Shown one piece after another: positions 11,601 to 19,485 of a stretch of 64,000 bases of DNA. The translations under genes were made by a program, and so were the position numbers. The DNA is from Bisporella sp. PMI_857 (taxonomy: Eukaryota > Ascomycota > Leotiomycetes > Helotiales > Helotiaceae): NCBI GenBank assembly GCA_021307315.1, contig JAJSPD010000062.1, positions 1-64,000 of the forward strand, written 5' to 3'. Below the pieces are notes generated by a model. That model was not told where the DNA came from. It did not search any database and saw only the letters and a list, made by a program, of their open reading frames with translations. Position 1 is the stretch's first letter. Every line of letters starts with the position of its first letter.

Positions 11601-13898
11601 AAAGCAGCGGCCGGGAATAGTAGGAATGGGAAAGAAGTAATGACGTTGCTGCTTGAGCAACGCAGAGCGGATGTAGTTGTGACAGAAGCGGTAGTGAAAG
11701 CAGCGGCCAGGAATAGCGGGAACGGGAAAGAAGTAATGACGTTGTTGTTTAAGCATCGCGAAGCAAATGTAGTTGTGACAGAAGCGGTAATGAAAGCAGC
11801 GGCCGGGAATCGGGGAAACGGGAAAGAAGTAATGACGTTGCTGTTTAAGCATCGCGAAGCAGATGTAGTTGTGACAGAAGCGGTAGTGGAAGCAGCAGCC
11901 AAGAATTGGGGGAACGAGAAAAAAGTAATGACGTTGCTGTTTGAGCATTGCGGAGCAAATGTAGTTGTAACAGAAGCGGTAATAAAAGCAGCGGCCGGGA
12001 ATTGGGGAAACGGGAAAGAAGTAATGACGTTGCTGCTTGAGCAACGCAGAGCGGATGTAGTTGTGACAGAAGCGGTACTGGAAGCAGCGGCCAGAAATTG
12101 GGGGAACGGGAAAAAAGTAATGACGCTACTGCTTGAGCAACGCGGAGCAGATGTAGTTGTAACAGAAGCGGTAGTGGAAGCAGCGGCCGGGAATAGTGGG
12201 AACGGGAAAGAAGTAATGACGTTGCTGCTTGAACAACGCGGAGCAGATGTAGTTGTAACAGAAGCGGTAATGAAAGCAGCGGCCGGGAATCGGGGAAACG
12301 GGAAAGAAGTAATGACGTTGCTGTTTGAGCATTGCGGAGCAGATGTAGTTGTGACAAAAGCGGTGGTAAAAACTGCGGCCGGGAATCAGGGAAACGGGAA
12401 CGAAGTAATGACGTTGCTGCTTGAGCATCGCGGAGCAGATGTAGTTGTGACAGAAGCGGTAATGAAAGCAGCGGCCGGGAATTGGGGAAACGGGAAAGAA
12501 GTAATGACGTTGCTGTTTGAGCAACGCAGAGCGGATGTAGTTGTGACAGAAGCGGTAGTGGAAACAGCGGCCAGAAATTGGGGGAACGGGAAAGAAGTAA
12601 TGACGCTACTGCTTGAGCAACGCGGAGCAGATGTAGTTGTAACAGAAGTGGTAATGAAAGCAGCGGCCAGAAATAGTGGGAACGGGAAAGAAGTAATGAC
12701 GTTGCTGCTTGAACAACGCGGAGCAGATGTAGTTGTAACAGAAGCGGTAGTGGAAGCAGCGGCTAGGAATGGCGGGAACGGGAAAGAAATAATAACGCTA
12801 CTGTTTGAGCATTGCGGAACGGATGTAGTTGTGACAGAAGCGGTAATGAAAGCAGCGGCCGGGAATCGGGGAAACGGGAAAGAAGTAATGACGTTGCTGC
12901 TTGAACAACGCAAAACGGATGTAGTTGTGACAAAAGCGGTAATGGAAGCAGCGGCCGGGAATAGTGGGAACGGGAAAAAAGTAATGACACTTTTATTTGA
13001 GCATTGTGGAGCAGATGTAGTTGTAACAGAAGCGGTGGTAAAAGCTGCAGCCGGGAATTGGGGGAACGGGAAAGAAATAATGACGCTACTGCTTAAGCAA
13101 CGCGGAGCAGATGTAGCTGTGACAGAAGCGGTAATGAAAGCAGCGGCCGGGAATCGGGGAAACGGGAAAGAAGTAGTAACGTTGCTGCTTGAGCATTGCG
13201 GAGCAGATGTAGTTGTGACAGAAGCGGTAATGAAAGCAGCGGCTGGGAATAGTGGGAACGGGAAAAAAGTAATGACGCTACTGCTTAAGCATCGCGGAGC
13301 AGATGTAGTTGTAACAGAAGCGGTGGTGGAGGCAGCGGCGAGTAATGAAGAAAGCGGGAAAAAAGTGATGACGTTATTGCTTCAAAATAGAGGGGACGAG
13401 GTCCAGATTACTGAAAAGGTGATCAAGGGCGCCGCAACAAGTGGGCAAGAAGCAGTTTTGAGAATTATCGAGGAATACTTTAAGGTCTTGCCTGGTAAAG
13501 AGAACTGGTTATTACTTGCTCAGTTATACAACGCAGCGAAAAATGGAGACGAAAAAGTAACCCGAAACTTGTTAGTACAAGGAGTTGAACCCGACTTTAA
13601 AAACCCAAGAAATATTTCTCCTTTTTAGATAGCATCAACAAACGGGCATTCTGCAATAGTTCAGTTACTTCTCAATACCAAAGCAGTAGATGTCAACGTA
13701 AGAAGCACGGCTGGGCGGTCTCCTCTTTTTTGGTCTGCGGCGTGTGGCTATGAAGACATTGTACGGCTGTTGTTAGAAGCCAATGCAGATTCCGCCTTCG
13801 TAGATGAGGATGGACAAACTCCGCTTTCAATGGCTAAGCAGAATGGGCACGGCAAAATTGTCGAGATGTTGGCGGGTAGATTAGAAAGTTCTAAATAG
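8673..13898 (+). pseudogene. NACHT_N-NACHT NLR with about 20 near-identical 32-aa repeats and C-terminal ankyrin repeats, interrupted by stop codons
   Basis: The proposed start at 8673 is followed by a 60-bp intron (8702-8761), then the NACHT_N-type domain (NDLWARAAAKLSHEDRK..., QYDPVHAALPWAGVRFLLQ). Further introns: 9069-9116, probably 9480-9536, 9891-9938 and 10551-10606. NACHT landmarks: Walker A LHGIPGSGKSKLV, Walker B TIVIDALDECD, sensor region VKIFVSSRND, and a winged-helix-like part with RFAHLSVREFLEKRP. A tandem array of 32-aa units follows (about 11490-13400), then ankyrin repeats (SAIVQLLLNT, GYEDIVRLLLEA). Three defects: a TAG at 11232-11234 and another at 13626-13628, both in an otherwise continuous frame and both where Trp is expected (SI-W-TSYIQKLL, SPF-W-IASTNGH), and a frame break near 9640-9680 that no normal intron repairs. 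Family role: nucleotide-driven sensor of non-self controlling cell death. This copy is probably inactive unless the stops are bypassed. Confidence 0.85.
11488..13400 (+). repeat. tandem array of about 20 x 96-bp coding repeats
   Basis: The period is exactly 96 bp: the block CAGAAGCGGTxxTGxAAGCAG recurs from 11588 to 13316, a distance of 18 x 96 bp. The unit encodes VVTEAVVKAAAGN-x-GNGKEVMTLLLEQRGAD (32 aa). Units are nearly identical at the DNA level and differ at a few positions (AAAGN/AAARN, LLLEQRG/LLFKHRE/LLFEHCG). Because the period is a multiple of three and few stops occur, several antisense frames also stay open for more than 100 codons. In fungal NLRs such high-identity repeats are the ligand-binding, fast-evolving part. 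Confidence 0.9.
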
Positions 13899-13940
13899 TC
13901 CGAGCTACCAATTATACGATTACATACTAGATACAGCCAC

Positions 13941-14123
13941 TGTTGGAATGCATGTAAATAGTTTCACGCAATCCACCGGATCACGGGAATTGTGGTTTTC
14001 TACCACCTATGCTTACCTAGCAATAGGTCGTAACTTAGAACCTAATAACAAAGAACCATAATCACACCAGCAAGAGCGTAGTTACAACTACTACACCTTT
14101 TGCTACGTGATAGGTATCCGACA
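13941..14123 (+). repeat. solo LTR, family B
   Basis: A 183-bp segment from TGTTGGAATGCATGTAAATA to TATCCGACA, matching 26578-26760 (reverse) and 30823-31005. It lies between the ends of two convergent NLR loci. The flanks (GCCAC / AGTAG) show no target duplication, so one end may have recombined. Confidence 0.8.
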
Positions 14124-14191
14124 AGTAGAAAGTGGAGAAAAGAAAGTCACAATACTTCCAAGCAAGCATTTGAGGAGGTAGCACATTTCTT

Positions 14192-16086
14192 CTACTTTTC
14201 ATGTGTGAAATCCGCGGAAATCAACTGCCGAAGAACAGTCGGGTAAATCCCACCAAGGTTCTTTTCTGGCGTATGAATAATACTGCTGCGTATCTCTAAT
14301 ACCATATTCAATCTCTTTGTAGCAAATCGTTTCCCGTCATGAATAAACCGGCATGCGGTCGCCGCCCAGATAAACAACCCACTTGAATGATCGACCTGAC
14401 ACATAACAATATACTCCCCTGGCCATACAGCACCGAGATATTGTTCACTAGAAATGAGCTTTAGACTGTGCTGTAGGAAAATACGAAGGCCGTGGTTCAC
14501 AATTAATAGTGATATGAGGTAAAGTACAAAGTCCTACCGCTCCTCACCTGAGATCAGACGAAAGCCGCATCGTATTGGCGTTCCGGGTCCGCTTGTTAAA
14601 AAAATTCGAAGCCGGACCGGCTTGGACGATCGAGACTCAGCTAAGAGCTGTAGGATTATTCAAACGTGCTCCTCTCCGTCACATTCGTCAAGAGCATCGA
14701 CTATCAGCACATAGCAGAGCGGAGACGAGCCGCTACCCAGCCTTGACAATGGACCGATAATTAGCTGGCACCGCTGATCGCGGAGAGACAGGCTCGCAAC
14801 GTCTTTGGCAACAGCATCGGAGATATGTTGTCGAAGAGACGGGATATTGTTTGCGAGCTGCACGGCAATGCTTGTAAAGAACTTGCTAGCGTAGCTTACA
14901 TCCCCACCGCCTCTGGCGAAGAAGAAGCCGGCCCAGGACGATTTTCTTCATAGTATTTACGGGTGACAGCGCGCGTAATCGTCGACTTTCCCGTGCCGGC
15001 TAATCAATTAAGCCAATAGATGCACCGTGCATTATTTCCACCGACCCAGTCATATATCTCTTATAGCAGGTCGGCTCGGTCCTGGGGAGGCAAGTAGACG
15101 CATGTTGTGTTAAATGAATTGAATCGCGCATCTTCAGCATATGGAAGATGTTCAAGTAGGTCGAGCCCTGAATGTCTGATTAGCGCTCGGCCCTTATACA
15201 TTTCTCGAGCCTTTCTCTCGTGCTACGAATTGATTGATGTCAGGTGCACCTGGGAGACTAAACAGGACTGAGTAGTCCTTGCGCCTGTCCTTCACTTTTC
15301 AGATTATTCTTGACAACATCGGTAGGAAATTCATACTTGAAATTTGATAGCTAGCTACCACATTCATTAACTACGAATCATTTACATCATGACTACGACC
15401 TAGAAGGCTTACCATTGTTATTGTTATTGGTGGTAATGAACTGATTGCCTGGGCCGTTATTCTGATTGCCCGTACTATTATGGTTATTTTGAGTCCCACC
15501 GCTGGTATTATTATTTTGAGCGCCACTTCCATAGTGCGCGTACGCATAGGTCTACTCAAAGTCACCAGATAAGGGAGGCTCCATATCAGCCACCTCCTCA
15601 ATAGCCTTTGCCAGCTGGTATTTCCCCCTAGGTGTCGTTACTACTGGAAAGCTTGTTGCCAAGAGTTGCAGGTCGTCCAAATCCCTCCAACTAAACTTTC
15701 TACGCGCCGCCCACCCTTTCCAATCGTCCGTGCAGCTTTTATATATCGATCCCATCTTGAGTCGCTCTCTTCTGGTATCAACTTTTCAAAAGCTCCCGCA
15801 GGTGTTTAGCTTGAACTTGATAATCCTCCAAGGTAGGTAGGTACCAATGCATTCTTTATCGTCTCATCTGCAGCGTTGCGGATATACCTTTCCGCATATT
15901 CAAGAAGCTTCGAGATGACGGGGAGTTTCGTTGCTGACTTCTTGAAATTTGTTGGGAGGCCCGCTTCGTCTTCGACTGCCTCGTAAATTTGCTGGTGGCA
16001 TCGATGATTGTAATGATAGAAGGGATTCTGCCAAGTACAAGACTTGCTTCGCCGATGCCGGACAAAATTGCGGAATTACAGCTCAT
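14192..16086 (-). pseudogene. decayed NACHT-NLR with SesA-like N terminus and Asn/Gly-rich linker
   Basis: Read from high to low coordinates: SesA-like start (SGIGEASLVLGRIPSIITII, about 16070-16010), a second helical block (DDLQLLATSFPVVTTPRGKY, about 15700), and an Asn/Gly-rich linker at about 15550-15410 (YGSGAQNNNTSGGTQNN, then STGNQNNGPGNQF). Then come the pre-NACHT block DLLEHLPYAEDARF, Walker A LAGTGKST with an adjacent TGA, QLANNIPSLRQHISDAVAK, Walker B YVLIVDALDECDGEE, and the downstream motif SGLFIWAATACRFI. Defects: stops in the linker start, before and at the P-loop, and a frameshift after it. No WD40, TPR or ankyrin part remains; the gene stops about 70 bp before the LTR at 13941. 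The linker resembles sigma/prion-like motifs of fungal NLRs (inference). Confidence 0.8.
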
Positions 16087-16099
16087 ATGAGTTAGAAGC

Positions 16100-17012
16100 A
16101 GTGATCACAAATTCGGAAGAAATTCTTACAGGGCTGATGCGCACAGTGACTGCTAAAGCACAGAAGTCTGGTTAGTTCGGTATAAGAGACATAGAGAATA
16201 ACTGCGAAACCAATCCGGCTACACAGGCGAAAGAATAATAATGCGGCTGATAGACTGTGTTGAACATGCGATGGTGTGGAGGCAGGAAATGAGAAGGACA
16301 GTGAGGTGAGAGAATCTGAGGAAGTTCAAGTAAGATTGGGTTGTGGGGGCACATGCATAATCACCAAAGCCTTAAAGAGTCGAGCTGCAATCTAGCCGCT
16401 GGCCATCTGTGTGGATGAATACTGGCATAAAGAGTTGGTGCTGCTGAGCCTAAAGAGGGGAAGATCCAAGTCAGGAGCAGCAGAAGGCCGACCATTCTTT
16501 GACGAGTGCTGGGGCTCGATCTGCAAGGTACTTAGCAAGTTACGCACCTTCTGTCGCAATAGCACCATATTTTCTTCAACCATTGCTGCTTGGGCCGTGG
16601 ATGATGGAGACCCCGATACAAACGCTGGGTACTAACGTGTGGCAGCCCACAGCGCTGTGTTCCATGGTGGGGCAAGCATACTTCTGGTGGATAGTCTGGA
16701 GTAACGATTCAGCCACAGCCCCTGCTGGAGGCCCTGGTCTTCCGCCCCCACCCTCATTAATCAGTGGGAGTCGGCCTTGTCCCCTTCCACCTCCCTGTGG
16801 CCTCAGCCAAACCACTCATGAAGCTTTCGGCTTCTGAACAACAAACTTTCGTGCTTTCATCTACAACTACACAACAAATTTTATTGCCAGAAAGGTTTAT
16901 GATGGTGTTAACTACGCTTGATCCCGTAGGCGGTGAGCCGGGTAGAGTATTAGCACACACTTTGGAGTATGTAGGACCTAGTTCATATCGACGGCGCTAA
17001 TTATGTTTTGGC
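16100..17012. other. intergenic with weak frames
   Basis: Several overlapping frames of 60-110 codons occur (16392-16960) but none has a recognisable domain. 16764-17000 (+) may hold the poorly conserved N terminus of the SesB-like remnant that follows. Confidence 0.35.
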
Positions 17013-17312
17013 AGTATCGTTGTTTTACACGGGCTTAACGGTGATCCGCTTTCTTCGTGGACTCATCCAGTGACAAAAGCATTCTGGCCGCAAGATTTCC
17101 TGCCTTTGGATATCCCCGAGGCACGTGTGATGACTTTCGGGTATAATCGCATTTAGCAATACGACGGCAGATATTGTGGATCACGCCCGGGATCTTTTAG
17201 GGAGTCTTCTTGACAAACGAGAAATAGATGAAGAGCAGCGGAGACCGATTATATTTATCGGACACTCTCTTAGGGGCATTGTTGCGAAATATCTTGCCTG
17301 TCTTCTTGGTGT
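17013..17312 (+). pseudogene. SesB-like alpha/beta-hydrolase remnant
   Basis: The translation shows IVVLHGLNGDPLSSWTHPVT, FWPQDFLPLDIPEARVMTF, GYN, a stop and frame change, then ADIVDHARDLLGSLLDKRE and RRPIIFIGHSLRGIVAKY. This is the lipase-like SesB family that serves as an NLR N-terminal domain or as a separate effector. GHSLRG contains the expected nucleophile Ser (GHSLGG in relatives). The gene ends after this motif, and the His/Asp parts of the triad are absent. It sits next to a sigma-motif gene pair, where SesB-type effectors are typically found. Confidence 0.75.
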
Positions 17313-17319
17313 AATCTGG

Positions 17320-17850
17320 CAGCTCTGCCAATTGCAAAAAGCCTGAACTTTTTCCTTATTGTTCAAATGTCTTCGTCCCATTTAATCAAATCAACGATAT
17401 TGGCATGTGTCCTTCGAACAGTCCATGATCCGCATCCGCATGACTCTACCAAATTTAGTTGCACGATCTCTTACCTCCTCGTATTGCTCATACGTTTTCG
17501 GAAGGACAATTAGCATGTCCCTGAAGCCAGCGCGCGTTACGAGTCCAAACGACAGAAAGGGATCTCTCAATGATGGGATCGTTAATATAATTCAGAGTGT
17601 AGTAGCAAATCCTACCACAGGGGCTACAGCACAGGTCCAGCCACATCTCCACAGTGGGGTACTTTAGGGGAGTAGGCTCTCTCAATGCGTGAACGACCAG
17701 CAAGGGAATTTATAAGCATTCATGACAGGATGAGACTGTGGCTACTGGTAGTATAGTCTTATCAACCTAGGCCAGGGTCAGTAAACACATTATTGATCGG
17801 CCGCCAAGATGCAGATTTCACATATTTGATTTCTGCCAAAAGTGATTCCA
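17320..17850. other. no gene seen
   Basis: Short opposing frames at 17407-17667 (+) and 17488-17703 (-) show no known domain. If the minus-strand sigma gene continued through its GTAAGT site at 17855, its next exon would lie here, but I find no conserved continuation. Confidence 0.35.
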
Positions 17851-18260
17851 CTTACTCCCCACTGATATTCACAGCTTGAAAGCCCGAGTTCTGAGCACCG
17901 AACGTCACCGTGGTTGAACCGCTCTGGTTCGCGGCTTTCGCAACAGCGTCTTCCTGTGCTATAAACAGCAACTCATCCAGTAGTTTCTGCGACGCTTACG
18001 CTCTTTTGAATTGTTCTTCAAGTTGTCTCAATGCCTCAGTTTTGCATTCCTTGGATCCAGCATCTTCGTCATCATCGCTGCTGAGGTTCAGCGCTTCCAG
18101 CTTGTTCTCTAACACTACCAGCTGTCGATCCGGCTGTAGTAATAGCACCCTTAACCTCAATTTGTTTTGTAGATATCGTCTTCTTGATCTATTCCGTGAT
18201 GTGGCTATGGCGAACGGAGCTGTGTCTGTGAAGGCAAGGTTAGCTCATGTTCCGCACGGG

Positions 18261-18485
18261 TGTAACAACTCAAGGCGAACAGGGATCTTGATCCGTGGAT
18301 CTCAGGTGGAGGGACTCAAAGGTATGAACGACTGTCAATTGCTATAACTAAGAGAACAAGCTACAGACGGAAGAAGGGAAGGAACGCAGTGCCTTATATA
18401 CAGGAGGCTGGCCGGGGCCAGCGTAAGCGAGCCCTGTGGTGTCAAGGTGCCAAGCTCTAAGCGAGACAGGGCCAGGGCCGTGACA
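18261..18485 (-). repeat. solo LTR, family A, inserted in the HeLo-like/sigma gene
   Basis: A 225-bp segment from TGTAACAACTC to GGGCCGTGACA with a perfect 5-bp duplication ACGGG (18256-18260 and 18486-18490). The host sequence on either side is the same HeLo-like coding region, so the insertion postdates the gene. Confidence 0.92.
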
Positions 18486-18662
18486 ACGGGAACGAGAGTT
18501 CCTTACAAGGTCGCTACATGACAACGGAATTAATAGTGAGCTCGCAGTTTGAAAGCTGCTCTGACATAGCCTTGATTTGCCCTTGGTTGAAGAATTCTAC
18601 ATTTGCTCGATCTTGCAACGCTAGTTTTCCATTTTCTGAGGGTCTAGTCCGTCGCTGGAGGT

Positions 18663-19005
18663 TGTAACTACTCAAGGCGAACAGGGACCTCGATCCGTAG
18701 ATCAGGGAGAAGAACTCAAAGGTATGAAGGCTATCAATTGTTATACCGAAGAGAAGAAGCTACAGATAGAAGAAGGGAAGGAAGGCAGCGTATATATACA
18801 GGAGACTGGCCAAGGGCCAGCGTAAGCGAAGCCTTGTACAGTAGGGTGCAAAAAGTGTCGACCCCCCCTGCTAGCGTGACTGCATATACGCAGTTTCAGG
18901 GCTGCAGTTTTAAATGTACGCATTTTACTCCCCTGAAGCAACCGCGCTAGCAAAGGGGGGGTTCGACACTTTTTGCACCCTACTGTAGTGTCGGGGGCCG
19001 TGACA
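18663..19005 (-). repeat. solo LTR, family A, carrying a nested MITE
   Basis: Begins TGTAACTACTCAAGGCG and ends GGGGGCCGTGACA. Removing the nested 147-bp MITE and its extra TA leaves about 194 bp, similar to the other family A copies. Flanks GAGGT / CTAAA do not match, so the original duplication has decayed or one edge was rearranged. Confidence 0.85.
18839..18985. mobile_element. 147-bp MITE with about 30-bp terminal inverted repeats, TA target duplication
   Basis: Ends are CAGTAGGGTGCAAAAAGTGT and its reverse complement. The inverted repeats are near-perfect over about 30 bp (CGACCCCCC against GGGGGGTTCG at the inner edge). TA occurs on both sides (18837-18838 and 18986-18987), and the LTR reads through as in other copies once the element is removed. 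TA plus CAGT-type ends points to a Tc1/mariner/pogo-superfamily non-autonomous element. It is too short to code for a transposase. Confidence 0.9.
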
Positions 19006-19313
19006 CTAAAAGGTTCTTTCGAGCCTGCGAGAAAGCAGAACCTCGTAGTATAGTATGATATAATACAAGATTGCGAATTTTGCCGTGATACGTATGGCTA
19101 TTTGAAATCTCATATTACGTGGGGTATAGCATTCGATTTTAGGAGTCAATATATCGTGATAATACTAGTTCCTTCATTGTCTTCCACCAGGCACTTGGCG
19201 GTTTTAGGCGCAGCCTTAGGCTGCTACAAATCTTCTAGGGGTAATCGTGTGCCGTGCAAGGCTGGCACAATAATGCCCACGGCACTAGCGGTAATACTAA
19301 GCGGATCAGCCAT

Positions 19314-19485
19314 TTATGTGTGTTGATGACAGAAGCAGGCGTAAAACGAAGACCTAAACCTGGAGCCAGGGCTTTAGAGCCGCCGTTCAATTTGATTGGA
19401 GGGTAACCTCGGGCCATGGCGGCTGGGGGATCGTGGGACACACTCAGCTGCTGTAAACATCTCATCGCAAAACTACTCTGCTGCG
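19314..19485. promoter_or_regulatory. 172-bp shared upstream region of a divergent effector/receptor pair
   Basis: This is the only DNA between the start codon of the HeLo-like/sigma gene (19313, -) and that of the sigma/NB-ARC/TPR gene (19486, +). It must hold both core promoters and 5' leaders, so co-regulation is likely. I see no clear TATA box. Confidence 0.45.

Larger units (their letters stand above)
17852..19313 (-). pseudogene. HeLo-like domain protein with C-terminal sigma motif, disrupted by two LTR insertions
   Basis: The start at 19313 reads MADPLSITASAVGIIVPALH, the typical opening of the HeLo-like N-terminal family, with an in-frame TAG after LPLEDL where relatives have Gln. 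After a decayed stretch and an LTR (18663-19005), QDRANVEFFNQGQIKAMSEQ and LSNCELTINSVV are clear. After a second LTR (18261-18485, ACGGG duplication), QLVVLENKLEALNLSSDDDE and LLDELLFIAQEDAVAKAA lead to the sigma motif STTVTFGAQNSGFQ and a stop at 17852. Without the insertions the gene would encode about 295 aa: a helical, membrane-attacking type domain plus a short amyloid-type motif, the layout of an NLR-triggered effector. It is divergent from a receptor that starts with the same motif. It is not functional as it stands. Confidence 0.8.

Noticed and set aside
11553..12990. Several long minus-strand frames (132-199 codons) across the 96-bp repeat array
   Set aside because: They exist only because a multiple-of-three repeat without stops keeps antisense frames open; the plus frame carries the conserved protein repeats.
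11488..13400. Possible CRISPR-like or satellite array
   Set aside because: Units are contiguous, lack unique spacers, keep the reading frame and encode an NLR repeat domain.
17910..18347. 145-codon plus ORF rich in Ser
   Set aside because: Antisense shadow of the HeLo-like/sigma coding sequence; also runs into the LTR.
18738..18953. Pair of opposed 70-codon ORFs
   Set aside because: Lie across the LTR and the palindromic MITE, and mirror each other because of the inverted repeats.
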